The notes: a model not told the origin generated them from the letters alone. DNA of 16,148 nt from Bacteroidota bacterium (GCA_009936675.1 JAACDY010000012.1:1-16148), one strand, 5' to 3'; shown: positions 6,663 through 15,839, numbered from the stretch's first letter. Numbers and translations are program-made.

Positions 6663-9404
6663 ATGCAGAAAGAGATAAGGATATTGATGATACTGGGGAT
6701 GATTTTTACTTTTGGCATCTCACTTTTTTTTGTATTAAAACCAAATCACCAAGTTGACTTTGCCACCCAAGTCAAACCCATTCTCAACAAACACTGTATT
6801 TCCTGTCATGGGGGCGTGAAGAAAAATGCCGGTTTTAGTGTTTTATTTGAATCTGAAGCATTGGGGGTAACCGAGTCTGGAAAACCAGCGATCATTCGCG
6901 GAAGTGCTAGTAAGAGTGAGTTGATCCAACGATTGCATCATTCCGATCCTGAGTTGCGAATGCCATATCAAAAACCAGCATTGTCTGATGAGGAAATCAA
7001 AATCCTTACCGATTGGATAGATCAAGGTGCCAAATGGGGCACTCATTGGGCTTACCTTCCTGTTGAAAAAACTGCATTACCAGAAGGAGCCACAGTTTTT
7101 AAAGAAAATGATTTTATCAACAACCCCATCGATCGTTTCATTGCAGCCAGAATGCAGGAAAAGAATCTTTTACCCAATACCCCCTCACCGAAAAACATCA
7201 TTGCCAGAAGATTGGCATTTGACATCACAGGTTTACCGCCTGATCCAAACCTTTTTCAAAGTTTTGTCAGTGGAGAGATAAACTACGAAAACTATGTTGA
7301 TAGCCTGTTTATGGACAGTGCTTTCGGAGAAAAATGGGCCAGTTGGTGGTTGGATTTGGCTCGCTATGCTGATACCATGGGTTTTGAAAAAGACCCGGGA
7401 AGAACCATTTGGCATTATCGGGACTGGGTCATCAAGGCGTTGAATCGAGATTTGCCTTATGACCAATTCACCATCGAACAGTTGGCAGGAGACCTGTTGC
7501 CCGATCCTTCAGTTGACCAATTGATTGCTACTGCTTTTCATCGCAATACGATGAACAATGATGAAGGAGGAACCGATGACGAGGAGTATAGAGTTGCTGC
7601 CGTCATTGACCGTGTCAACACCACTTTCGATGTATGGCAAAGCACCACCATGAGTTGCGTGCAATGCCACGGTCATCCCTACGATCCCTTTAAACATAAA
7701 GAGTATTACAATGTCATGGCATTTTTCAACAATACTAGCGATGAAGACATTCCCGATGAATCTCCCAACTTGATTGATTACAAGCCAGAAGAAAGTAAAA
7801 AAATTAACAGCGTTTTGGAATGGGTATCCACTCATGGTGATGTCAAAAAACAAAAACTTTTTAAGGACTTTATATTTTTTAAAGAGCCCAACTACGCTGC
7901 TCATCATTTTAAAGTCATTGACCATGCCTTTGTTTCGGGTCCAAATTTTGGGTTGAGAAAAGGAGGTGCCGTTTTTATCAAAAATGTAAACCCACTGGGT
8001 CATCAAAAACTATATCTTAAGTACGTTGGCCATTCCAATCGTTCTAGTTTGGTTTTTCGTAAAAATGGGATCAATGGAGAAATCATTGGGAAATTTAAAA
8101 TTTCTAAAAAAGGAAAAAACTTTTATGGAGATCCACAAGGGCAGATCATTACCTCCATTGATATCTCAAAAGAAACAGAAGCATTTGATTTGTATGTTCA
8201 ACTTGAGACCCAAGACGACACGGTCAAAAGAGAACACGTAAAGGTGCATTGGATCGCCTTTATGCCCGAACTTCCAGGTAAAGGGAAACTAGGTTATGAA
8301 TATGTAAGCAATAACTTAGATAAGGTGTTAAATCTAAGGGGAGATTTAACACCCGTCATTTTCGAAAATCCCGACCATATGAAAAGAAAAACCCATGTTT
8401 TTGATCGTGGCAACTGGATGGTCAAAATGGAGGAAGTACAGCCAGGAGGTCCCCAAATGCTCAATCCATGGAAAGAGCGATGGGAAAACAATCGCTTGGG
8501 TTTTGCCCAGTGGCTGGTAGATGAGAAAAATCCATTGACCTCCCGAACCTTGGTCAATCGTGTTTGGCATCAAATTTTTGGTAAAGGATTGGTCTCTACC
8601 CTTGAAGATATGGGCACTATGGCAGATCCACCATCACATCCTGGACTTTTAGACTGGCTTTCTTATGAGATGATGCATTCCATGAACTGGAGTTTGAAAA
8701 CTTTAATCAAAAAAATGGTGATGTCTGCTACCTACCGTCAAAGTTCAATGGTTAGTCAGGAGAAATTGGCCGTTGATGCCAATAACACCTTTTACGCTAG
8801 AGGCCCTCGCTTAAGACTGACTGCGGAGGAAATCAGAGATCAAGCCCTATACGTTTCTGGATTGTTGAGCGATAAAATGTACGGGCCAGGCGTTATGCCT
8901 CCTCAGCCCGATGGCATTTGGGAACACAAATATTTGGGTAACCTTTGGAAAACCAGTGAGGGAGAGGATCGATACAGAAGAGGAATTTATACTTATTTAA
9001 AACGAACCAGCCCTTATCCCTCTATGATTACTTTCGATGCTGGAAGTAGGGAAATTTGTTTGGTTAAGCGCTCTCCAACCAATACTCCCTTGCAGGCATT
9101 GGTAACGATGAACGATCCCGTTTATTTGGAGGCGGCCATGAATTTGGCCAAAGCACACCAAGACCAAGAAAGTAAAACCGCCATCATCGAAATGTACCAA
9201 AAAGCGACCTATAGAAAAGCCGATGAAGACAAACTCCAATCCCTGCTTAGTCTCTATGAGGAGGCGCATTCGGCTTTTGAAAAGGATCCAGATCAATTGG
9301 ATGATTTCTTTGGAATGGATCAGCTGACTGATATTAAAACAGCCTCCTTGGCCATCATTGCCAATGCCATTATGAATTTAGACGAATTTCTCACCCATGG
9401 ATAA
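6663..9404 (+). CDS. Cytochrome c/DUF1549/DUF1553 (PSCyt1-PSCyt2-PSD1) protein
   Basis: A 913-residue exported protein of the planctomycete-type cytochrome family. Domains in order: N-terminal signal or membrane anchor (about 5-25); PSCyt1 cytochrome c with haem motif C45-ISC48-H49 and MPY at 100-102 as possible Met ligand; DUF1549/PSCyt2 (about 150-360) with the conserved CVQCHGHPYDP (332-342), a second CxxCH; an insert (about 412-535) that looks like a beta-sandwich carbohydrate-binding (CBM6-like) domain; and DUF1553/PSD1 (about 605-880) with LTSRTLVNRVWHQIFG, LRLTAEEIRDQAL and RSPTNTPLQALVTMNDP. The biochemical function of the family is not established; the haem sites and sugar-binding-like insert point to redox chemistry on or near carbohydrates. 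ATG 6663 is chosen over TTG 6648 because it starts just before the signal. The 3' end overlaps the DUF1501 gene by 8 bp (ATGGATAA), the usual partner arrangement. Confidence 0.9.
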   Translation: MQKEIRILMILGMIFTFGISLFFVLKPNHQVDFATQVKPILNKHCISCHGGVKKNAGFSVLFESEALGVTESGKPAIIRGSASKSELIQRLHHSDPELRMPYQKPALSDEEIKILTDWIDQGAKWGTHWAYLPVEKTALPEGATVFKENDFINNPIDRFIAARMQEKNLLPNTPSPKNIIARRLAFDITGLPPDPNLFQSFVSGEINYENYVDSLFMDSAFGEKWASWWLDLARYADTMGFEKDPGRTIWHYRDWVIKALNRDLPYDQFTIEQLAGDLLPDPSVDQLIATAFHRNTMNNDEGGTDDEEYRVAAVIDRVNTTFDVWQSTTMSCVQCHGHPYDPFKHKEYYNVMAFFNNTSDEDIPDESPNLIDYKPEESKKINSVLEWVSTHGDVKKQKLFKDFIFFKEPNYAAHHFKVIDHAFVSGPNFGLRKGGAVFIKNVNPLGHQKLYLKYVGHSNRSSLVFRKNGINGEIIGKFKISKKGKNFYGDPQGQIITSIDISKETEAFDLYVQLETQDDTVKREHVKVHWIAFMPELPGKGKLGYEYVSNNLDKVLNLRGDLTPVIFENPDHMKRKTHVFDRGNWMVKMEEVQPGGPQMLNPWKERWENNRLGFAQWLVDEKNPLTSRTLVNRVWHQIFGKGLVSTLEDMGTMADPPSHPGLLDWLSYEMMHSMNWSLKTLIKKMVMSATYRQSSMVSQEKLAVDANNTFYARGPRLRLTAEEIRDQALYVSGLLSDKMYGPGVMPPQPDGIWEHKYLGNLWKTSEGEDRYRRGIYTYLKRTSPYPSMITFDAGSREICLVKRSPTNTPLQALVTMNDPVYLEAAMNLAKAHQDQESKTAIIEMYQKATYRKADEDKLQSLLSLYEEAHSAFEKDPDQLDDFFGMDQLTDIKTASLAIIANAIMNLDEFLTHG

Positions 9405-10890
9405 GATCAATAAACTATTAGCAGAGCAAAGAGCCCTAGAGGCTCAGTTCAACAGCAGAAGGCATTTTCTTAAGGATTGTACTTTAGGTCTAGGTGGATT
9501 GGCTTTGGGCAGTTTTCTAAATTCTTGTTCAAATGGCAGTCCAAAAATTCCAGCTTATACCGCAGACAGATCATTGAACCCTATGGCTGCTATGCCAGCT
9601 CCTTATTTACCCAAAGTGAAAAGTGTCATTTACCTTCACATGGTGGGGGCACCATCCCAACTGGAGTTATTCGATTACAAGCCCGAGTTGGCCAAACTTC
9701 ACAACAAACCCTGTCCTCCTTCTTTGTTGGACAGTAAAAAGTTTGCTTTTATTCAAGGAGTTCCCAATATGCTTGGGCCACAAGCGACTTTCAAACAGCA
9801 AGGCGAAACCGGAAATTGGGTTTCCAACCACTTGCCCCATTTCAAAAAGATAATCGATGAGGTGGCTTTTCTAAAGGCTGTTCACACTGATCAATTCAAC
9901 CATGGCCCTGCTCAGATGTTAATGCATACTGGTAGTCCTCGAAATGGACGTCCCAGTATTGGTTCTTGGGTGACCTATGGTTTGGGTTCTGAAAACAACA
10001 ATTTACCAGGCTTTGTGGTGCTCACTTCGGGAGGGACACCCGATGCCGGAAAAAGTGTGTGGGGCAGTGGATTTCTCCCCTCAGTATATCAAGGAGTACA
10101 ATGTCGATCCAAAGGAGATCCTGTGCTATATCTCAAAGACCCTAAAGGGGTTTCTAGAAATTTGAAAAAGAAAGTCTTGGAATCCATTAACGATATTAAT
10201 CTCAAAGAATATCAAAAGTTTGGCGATCCTGAGGTGTTGACCCGAATCAATCAATACGAAATGGCCTACCGTATGCAGGTGTCTGTTCCCAAAGTGATGG
10301 ACATTGACAAAGAACCCGATGATATAAAGGAAATGTACGGCGTTCAACCCGGTAAAGAAGCTTTTGCCAACAATTGTCTTTTGGCTCGTAAAATGGTAGA
10401 GCAAGGCGTTAGATTTGTTCAACTGTACGATTGGGGTTGGGATTCTCACGGTGCAAGTCCAGGAGAGGCCCTAGATTCAGGTTTCTTGAGAAAATGCAAG
10501 GAAACCGATCGACCCATAGCCGCGCTTATTCTCGATCTAAAACAAAGAGGTCTTCTCGATGAAACCCTGATCGTTTGGGGAGGAGAGTTTGGAAGAACCC
10601 CGATGTGGGAAAACCGATTGGGGATTCAAAATTCACCCGGCAGAGACCACCAAGGCGATGCCTTTACCATGTGGATGGCCGGTGGAGGGATCAAAAAAGG
10701 AGCCGTGCACGGTAAAACCGATGAAATAGGTTATTCGGGGATTGAAGGTCGTGTATCTGTTCACGACATTCAGGCTACCATACTCCACTTGTTAGGTTTT
10801 GACCACGAACAATTTACTTATGATTTTCAAGGAAGACCTTTTCGCCTCACCGATGTAGAAGGAAATGTGATCAATGAAATTCTAGCTTAA
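9397..10890 (+). CDS. Tat-exported DUF1501 protein
   Basis: A 497-residue DUF1501 protein, distantly related to the alkaline phosphatase/sulfatase fold. A twin-arginine signal follows a short leader: SRRHFLKD (20-27, R21 R22), then a hydrophobic stretch to about 42, so it is exported folded. LNSC at 41-44 might serve as a lipobox. Family landmarks: SVIYLHMVGAPSQLELFD (76-93), HTDQFNHGPAQMLMHTGS (163-180), DWGWDSHG (345-352), GGEFGRTP (395-402), GRDHQGDAFTMWMAGGG (415-431) and VHDIQATILHLLG (455-467); the Asp, Glu and His residues in these blocks would bind metal. Function is unknown, but the gene nearly always accompanies a DUF1549/1553 cytochrome gene, and here the two overlap by 8 bp, suggesting a complex or a shared pathway. 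Family call is firm; any catalytic role is inferred. Confidence 0.9.
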   Translation: MDKINKLLAEQRALEAQFNSRRHFLKDCTLGLGGLALGSFLNSCSNGSPKIPAYTADRSLNPMAAMPAPYLPKVKSVIYLHMVGAPSQLELFDYKPELAKLHNKPCPPSLLDSKKFAFIQGVPNMLGPQATFKQQGETGNWVSNHLPHFKKIIDEVAFLKAVHTDQFNHGPAQMLMHTGSPRNGRPSIGSWVTYGLGSENNNLPGFVVLTSGGTPDAGKSVWGSGFLPSVYQGVQCRSKGDPVLYLKDPKGVSRNLKKKVLESINDINLKEYQKFGDPEVLTRINQYEMAYRMQVSVPKVMDIDKEPDDIKEMYGVQPGKEAFANNCLLARKMVEQGVRFVQLYDWGWDSHGASPGEALDSGFLRKCKETDRPIAALILDLKQRGLLDETLIVWGGEFGRTPMWENRLGIQNSPGRDHQGDAFTMWMAGGGIKKGAVHGKTDEIGYSGIEGRVSVHDIQATILHLLGFDHEQFTYDFQGRPFRLTDVEGNVINEILA

Positions 10891-10923
10891 ATGACTTTTA
10901 ATATTAACTGATCAACAACCGCG

Positions 10924-12300
10924 ATGGATTTTATCTTTGACCTAATCGGGCGTTTTCACCCCCTCATTGTACATCTACCCATTGGCTTTCTGCTTTTGGG
11001 GTTGATGATGTTGGTCTTTGACCGTAAAGAAAACAGCCACCGAAAAATCATTCGTTTTGCCTTCTTTTGGGGAGCCTTCTCCACCCTTGTTGCTGTGCTC
11101 ACTGGAACCCTTCAGTATGCAAGGGAGGGCTATCCATGGGAGGACATTCAGTGGCATTTGATTATGGGGGTACTTACTTTTGTATTTTCCTTTTTAATGT
11201 ATTTAAAACTGAAGGGCTACCCTTTTTTTAACCGCTTCTCCTATCGATTTTTAGGATACGGCTTGGTAATGATTTTGTTCGTTACGGGACATTTGGGAGG
11301 AAACCTAACTCATGGTAAAGATCATTTAATAGAACCCCTGCCACCTCAAATCAAACAGGTGTTAGGTAGGGATATATCCTCTAAAAAACTCGTCTTATCT
11401 CCAGATAATTACCAGCAATTATCCCTCTATTCAGGAGTAATACAACTCATCTTAGATCAAAAATGCGTGAGCTGTCACAATCCCAAAAAGACCAAAGGAG
11501 AGCTTTTACTTCACAACTTCAAAGGCATTATGAGTGGGGGAGAGGAAGGTTCTATCATTTCTATTCTAAACCCCCAGCAAAGCGAAATGCTAAAAAGAAT
11601 TCATTTGCCCCGAGATGAAAAAAAACACATGCCTCCCAAAGCAAAAACCCAATTGTCCAAAGCCGAAATAAAACTGATTGAAGAGTGGATTGGTGTGGGA
11701 GCATCGGAAAACAGTATCATTGCAGATTTGGGATTTCCCACTGCTCTTTTTACTTCCTTTTTTCCTACAGACGAGACAGGGATTTATCCTGACATAGTAT
11801 TGGAACCCATAAAAAAGTCATTTATTGATTCTCTTGTGGCCATGGGTTTGCAAGTGGCTCCCATTTACAAGACTTCTCCATTACTCAAAATTTCGGCGAT
11901 CAATACCCCTGATTTTGATGATAAAAAATCGGTTGTCCTTATAAAGGCATTGGATCATATTGTAGATATAGACTTGGGGCAAACCCAAGTAAGCGATGCT
12001 GTTTTTGATGTATTGAAACAATTAAAACACTTGACCGTACTAAAATTGAACCACACTGCCATTAAAGGTAGTGGGATAAATCAACTCAATACTCTTGAAC
12101 ATTTAAAGCAGATCAATTTGGTCAATTCCAAATTTCAGGACAGCCATTTAGAGCAGATGTATTCTTTCCCTGCTTTGGAAAAGGTTTATCTTTTTGGGAC
12201 TCCCTCAATGCTGTCTGCTAAGGAAATTCCTGATCAATATCAATCCCTATTTGTAAAAGGAGATTATAAATTGGACGAGGAAGTTGAAAAAAACCTTTAA
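10924..12300 (+). CDS. Membrane-anchored cytochrome c protein (DUF2231-like + PSCyt1-like + LRR-like C-terminus)
   Basis: A 458-residue protein with three parts. Residues 1-130 are a four-helix membrane domain of DUF2231 type: RFHPLIVHLPIGF (10-22) and helices about 15-33, 45-63, 79-97 and 108-126, closing with TGHLGGNLTHG (121-131), rich in His that could ligate haem. Residues about 165-260 are a cytochrome c domain with C181-VSC184-H185 and MPP at 236-238 as the likely distal ligand. Residues about 335-430 contain leucine-rich-repeat-like units (LKHLTVLKLNHTAIKGSG, LEHLKQINLVNSKFQ). This layout would pass electrons between exported redox proteins and the membrane; it is a good candidate partner of the preceding PSCyt1/DUF1553 protein. 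It lies 33 bp after the DUF1501 gene and 35 bp before the GH109-like gene. The domain assignment is from motif reading; the redox partner is inference. Confidence 0.85.
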   Translation: MDFIFDLIGRFHPLIVHLPIGFLLLGLMMLVFDRKENSHRKIIRFAFFWGAFSTLVAVLTGTLQYAREGYPWEDIQWHLIMGVLTFVFSFLMYLKLKGYPFFNRFSYRFLGYGLVMILFVTGHLGGNLTHGKDHLIEPLPPQIKQVLGRDISSKKLVLSPDNYQQLSLYSGVIQLILDQKCVSCHNPKKTKGELLLHNFKGIMSGGEEGSIISILNPQQSEMLKRIHLPRDEKKHMPPKAKTQLSKAEIKLIEEWIGVGASENSIIADLGFPTALFTSFFPTDETGIYPDIVLEPIKKSFIDSLVAMGLQVAPIYKTSPLLKISAINTPDFDDKKSVVLIKALDHIVDIDLGQTQVSDAVFDVLKQLKHLTVLKLNHTAIKGSGINQLNTLEHLKQINLVNSKFQDSHLEQMYSFPALEKVYLFGTPSMLSAKEIPDQYQSLFVKGDYKLDEEVEKNL

Positions 12301-12335
12301 GTTTTTTGTATTTTGACATCAAAATAAAACTTTAT

Positions 12336-13733
12336 ATGTCAATCAACAGAAGAAATTTTTTAAAGAAAACCTCCCTGTCAACTGCAGCTCTTGCTGCAAC
12401 GACCTTACTTACAAACTGTGAGTCGGAGGTGAAATCACAAGCCCCTTCTGGAGGTGCTTATATGGGAGGTTTTGCCGCCCCAAAACTCAGTAATGTAAAA
12501 GCTGCTTTTATTGGAGTGGGCAGTCGTGGTGGAGGTCACCTTAAGTTTTTTGCGGGCTTGCCCGGAACAGAGGTGGTGGCCATCAGCGATCTGTACGAAG
12601 ATAATGTAAAGCAAAAATTGGGAATGGTAAAAGAAATGGCTGATGATTCCCGACATTCGAATATTGCAACCTATTGGGGAGACGAAAACCGTTGGAAAAC
12701 CATGTTGCAGGAGGTAAAACCCGATGTGGTTTTCATCGCCACCAATTGGAACAATCACGCTCCCATGGCCATCGAAAGTATGAAACAAGGTGCGCATGCC
12801 TTTGTAGAAGTTCCCTTGGCGGTAACCATTAAAGACTTGTGGGAAATTGTCGATACCTCCGAAAGAACCCAGAAGCACTGTATGATGATGGAAAATGTCA
12901 ATTACGGCAGAACCGAGTTGATGTATCTCAATATGTGTCGCCAAGGAGTAATTGGAGAACTACTTCATGCCGAGGCGGCATACATACACGAATTGAGAGG
13001 TCAGATGAAACAGGAGGAACGCGGTACAGGTTCCTGGCGTACACATCACTACGCCAAAGGCCGCGGCAATCTATACCCTACCCACGGTTTAGGTCCCGTT
13101 GCTCAATACATGAACTTAGCGAGACAAGAAGATAATTTTAAAAGCTTGGTTTCCTATTCCACTCCTGCTTTAGGGAGAAAACTTTACGCTCAAAAGAACT
13201 ATCCCAAAGATCACAAATGGAATCAATTAGATTTTCGCAATGGAGACCTCAGTACTTCCCTTATTAAAACTCAAATGGGGAGAACCATTATGGTACAATG
13301 GGACGAAACCAGTCCTAGACCCTATACACGTCTCAACCTTGTTCAAGGCACTTTGGGAGCTTTGGCAGGATTTCCTATCCGTGTTGCTTTGGAAGGTGGA
13401 GTAGAGGGGATCACCAAAGACCATCACAGTTGGGTGCAAGGAGAAGACCTTCAAAAGATTTATGAAAAATACGACCATCCCCTTTATAAAAGACTCAATG
13501 AGCAGTCCAAAAAAAGTGGTCATGGGGGTATGGATGGAATCATGATGTATCGCATTGTTGAGTGTTTACAAAAAGGACTACCCATAGATCAAAATGTTTA
13601 TGAAGGAGCCTTATGGAGTGCAGTGACTGAACTCAGTGGGAAATCCATTGAACAAGACGGGGCGCCTCAGCTGTTTCCTGATTTTACGCGTGGTAACTGG
13701 AAAAATACAGCACCTTTAGAAATAATATCATAA
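12336..13733 (+). CDS. GH109-like NAD-dependent Gfo/Idh/MocA family protein, Tat-exported
   Basis: A 465-residue Gfo/Idh/MocA protein resembling GH109 glycosidases (alpha-N-acetylgalactosaminidase type), which use tightly bound NAD+ to oxidise C3 transiently during glycoside cleavage. It starts with a Tat signal, NRRNFLKK (4-11, R5 R6), then a hydrophobic stretch to about 26. The Rossmann loop is GVGSRGGGH (60-68). In place of the EKP of ordinary dehydrogenases it has EVP (158-160), as in GH109. Further GH109-like blocks are MMMENVNYGR (183-192), SWRTHHYAKGRGNLYPTHGLG (split: 233-239 and 244-253), VQGTLGA (336-342), YDHPLYKR (379-386), GHGGMD (395-400) and LFPDFTRG near the end. ATG 12336 is preferred over an upstream ATG ten codons earlier (12306) because it leads directly into the Tat motif. 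Whether it acts as a glycosidase or as a C3 dehydrogenase feeding the neighbouring DUF1080 protein cannot be decided from sequence. Confidence 0.88.
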   Translation: MSINRRNFLKKTSLSTAALAATTLLTNCESEVKSQAPSGGAYMGGFAAPKLSNVKAAFIGVGSRGGGHLKFFAGLPGTEVVAISDLYEDNVKQKLGMVKEMADDSRHSNIATYWGDENRWKTMLQEVKPDVVFIATNWNNHAPMAIESMKQGAHAFVEVPLAVTIKDLWEIVDTSERTQKHCMMMENVNYGRTELMYLNMCRQGVIGELLHAEAAYIHELRGQMKQEERGTGSWRTHHYAKGRGNLYPTHGLGPVAQYMNLARQEDNFKSLVSYSTPALGRKLYAQKNYPKDHKWNQLDFRNGDLSTSLIKTQMGRTIMVQWDETSPRPYTRLNLVQGTLGALAGFPIRVALEGGVEGITKDHHSWVQGEDLQKIYEKYDHPLYKRLNEQSKKSGHGGMDGIMMYRIVECLQKGLPIDQNVYEGALWSAVTELSGKSIEQDGAPQLFPDFTRGNWKNTAPLEIIS

Positions 13734-13750
13734 AAACTAACTTTCAATTC

Positions 13751-14470
13751 ATGAAAAAAACCATTTCATTACTAGCAGTACTTCTTCTTTTGGCTTGTTC
13801 AGAGTCTCCAAAGAAAAAATCCAACCCATGGATTACCCTCTTCGATGGAACCTCATTGGAAGGCTGGAGGGCCTACAACGGAGATCAAATGCCTCCCGGT
13901 TGGAAAATCGTTGACGGCATTTTGACCTTTACCACCGCCCAAATCTTGGAGGGAGATTATGATTATAAAGGAAGTAGAGATATCATTTATGGGGCAGAAG
14001 AGTTTGATAATTTCGAATTGTATGTGGAGTGGAACATCCCCAAAGGAGGGAACAGCGGTATTTTTTACCACCTCAAAGAAGGTTATGACGGCCCTCCCGT
14101 CGTGTCACCCGAATACCAATTGTTAGACGATGAGAATTATGCCGAAATTCATAACTACGAACTAAAGGACTGGCAACTTACAGCGGCTGACTATGCCATG
14201 CATGTCCCTGACACTAGCCAGAAGGTACTTTACCCTCCTGGTCAATGGAACAGCAGTAGGATTGTTTTTACCCCTGAAAAGGTCGAACACTGGCTCAACG
14301 GAAAAAAAGTATTGTCATTTGTCCCTTGGTCAGAGGATTGGTATAAAAGAAGAAATTCCGGTAAGTGGAACAATGCTCCTGATTATGGAAAATTCAAAAC
14401 CGGATACATTGGCTTTCAAGACCACGGCAGTAACCTATCTTTTAGAAATATAAAAATCAAAAAACTTTAA
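13751..14470 (+). CDS. DUF1080 (3-keto-disaccharide hydrolase-type) lipoprotein
   Basis: A 239-residue DUF1080 protein with a lipoprotein signal ending in LLAC (C16). Landmarks are ITLFDGTSLEGWRAY (28-42), WKIVDGILTF (51-60), FDNFELYVEWNIPKGGNSGIF (split across 85-105), EYQLLDDENY (121-130), QWNSSRIVF (165-173), the lectin-like VEHWLNGKKV (178-187) and GYIGFQDHGSNLSFRNIKIK (218-237). It is close to the textbook form of the family, more so than the paralogue at the start of the cluster. Described members hydrolyse 3-keto-glycosides by elimination and hydration. It sits 17 bp after the GH109-like gene and 11 bp before a Gfo/Idh/MocA gene, the arrangement expected if a dehydrogenase makes the 3-keto substrate. 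It would be membrane-anchored in the same compartment as the Tat-exported partner. Confidence 0.9.
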   Translation: MKKTISLLAVLLLLACSESPKKKSNPWITLFDGTSLEGWRAYNGDQMPPGWKIVDGILTFTTAQILEGDYDYKGSRDIIYGAEEFDNFELYVEWNIPKGGNSGIFYHLKEGYDGPPVVSPEYQLLDDENYAEIHNYELKDWQLTAADYAMHVPDTSQKVLYPPGQWNSSRIVFTPEKVEHWLNGKKVLSFVPWSEDWYKRRNSGKWNNAPDYGKFKTGYIGFQDHGSNLSFRNIKIKKL

Positions 14471-14481
14471 ACGTATCATTG

Positions 14482-15822
14482 ATGAAAAAAAGAGAATTTT
14501 TAAAAACTTCATTGGCAGCGGCCTCTACTGCCTTTATCCCTAAATCCATCATGGCCATGAGCAAAACAGGAGACAAACTCAGGACTGCCCATATTGGTGT
14601 TGGAGGAATGGGCGGTGCCGACTTGAAATCGATAGCCTCTCACCCAGATGTCATCGTTGTTGGACTTTGTGATGTGGACTCCAATGCCATTGCCAAAGCC
14701 AGCGCAAGCCATCCCAATGCCAAAACGTATAAAGATTACAGGGTGATGCTCAAGGAAATGGTCAATGACATAGACGCCGTTGTAGTTTCTACACCCGACC
14801 ACACCCATGCACCAGCCTCAATCTTGGCGATGGAAATGAACAAACCTGTCTATTGTCAAAAACCTTTGGCCCACCATGTTTCCGAAGTTCGTGCCATGCA
14901 AAAAATAGCAAAAGAAAAAAACTTGGTTACCCAAATGGGAATTCAAGTTCACTCCTTTTACGACTACAAACTCGCTACTCTTTTGATCCAATCGGGGATC
15001 ATTGGAAAAGTAAGCCGAGTCAGGGCTTGGTCACCCAAGAATTGGGGTCATGATGGCCCAAAGCCCAACGGTAGTGATCCTGTACCTTCCAATTTGGACT
15101 GGAACCTTTGGTTGGGTACCGCCGAAGAACGATCCTTTAAGGAAAAAATTTATCATCCCGGTAATTGGAGAAAACTCCTCGATTTTGGTTGTGGTACTTT
15201 AGGGGACATGGGTGTGCATATTTTTGACACTCCCTACAATGCATTGGCATTGGACGTTCCTAAAACCATCAAAAATACTTGTAGAAAACCCAATGGATTT
15301 GGCTATCCTGAAATCAATAAAGTTGTCTATACTTTCCCAGGAACTGAATTCACCACTGACAATTTTGAGTGGGTATGGCATGATGGAAAAGGAGCGCCCA
15401 AGGCTAATAAGGAACTCAAGCTGCCCAATAAAGAAAAATTGCCATTACAAGGAGCTATGTTTATGGGAGAAAAAGGGAGACTTCTTTTACCTCACTTTAT
15501 GGAACCGCCCCGTTTAATTGTCTACGGAAAATATCAAGATATTGACATTAAAAAATATGACCCAGATGGGAAGTTGGGCATCACCGTTAACGATTATGAA
15601 AGAGATGCTCCCAAACACTATCACCAATTTGTAGATGCTTGTTTGGGTAGAGACCAAGTTTCAGCCCCTTTTTCTTATTCGGCTCGATTGACCGAAACCA
15701 TTTTGTTGGGGGTAATAGCAGGAAGATTCCCAAACAAAACGTTACACTGGGACAGTGAAAAAGCCAGCTTTAAAGAAAACGAAGCCAATCAATTCCTTAG
15801 CGGAGTAAATCGAAAATTTTAA
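14482..15822 (+). CDS. Gfo/Idh/MocA family oxidoreductase with Tat-like N-terminus
   Basis: A 446-residue NAD(P)-dependent oxidoreductase of the Gfo/Idh/MocA family. The N-terminus MKKREFLKTSLAAAS resembles a Tat signal but has KR where the twin arginine is expected, so export is likely but weaker evidence than in the GH109-like neighbour. The dinucleotide fold has GVGGMGG (39-45), VVSTPDHTH (101-109) and QKP (126-128) in place of EKP. The catalytic region includes GTLGDMGVHIFDTPYNAL (238-255, H246). A stretch SPKNWGHDGPKPNGSDPVPSNLDWNLWLG marks the common long-form Bacteroidota/Planctomycetes subgroup. It probably oxidises or reduces a sugar hydroxyl/ketone at C3. ATG 14482 directly follows a TTG and is the better start. 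It ends the cluster, 11 bp after the DUF1080 lipoprotein, and is followed by a terminator. Its substrate cannot be named from sequence. Confidence 0.88.
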   Translation: MKKREFLKTSLAAASTAFIPKSIMAMSKTGDKLRTAHIGVGGMGGADLKSIASHPDVIVVGLCDVDSNAIAKASASHPNAKTYKDYRVMLKEMVNDIDAVVVSTPDHTHAPASILAMEMNKPVYCQKPLAHHVSEVRAMQKIAKEKNLVTQMGIQVHSFYDYKLATLLIQSGIIGKVSRVRAWSPKNWGHDGPKPNGSDPVPSNLDWNLWLGTAEERSFKEKIYHPGNWRKLLDFGCGTLGDMGVHIFDTPYNALALDVPKTIKNTCRKPNGFGYPEINKVVYTFPGTEFTTDNFEWVWHDGKGAPKANKELKLPNKEKLPLQGAMFMGEKGRLLLPHFMEPPRLIVYGKYQDIDIKKYDPDGKLGITVNDYERDAPKHYHQFVDACLGRDQVSAPFSYSARLTETILLGVIAGRFPNKTLHWDSEKASFKENEANQFLSGVNRKF

Positions 15823-15839
15823 AATTTAAATCCTTGCTC

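Noticed and set aside
7509..8006. Open frame on the minus strand inside the cytochrome/DUF1549 gene
   Set aside because: It lies antisense to the conserved CVQCH region and its translation shows no family features.
12435..12944. Open frame on the minus strand inside the GH109-like gene
   Set aside because: Antisense to the conserved NAD-binding domain; a by-product of codon usage.
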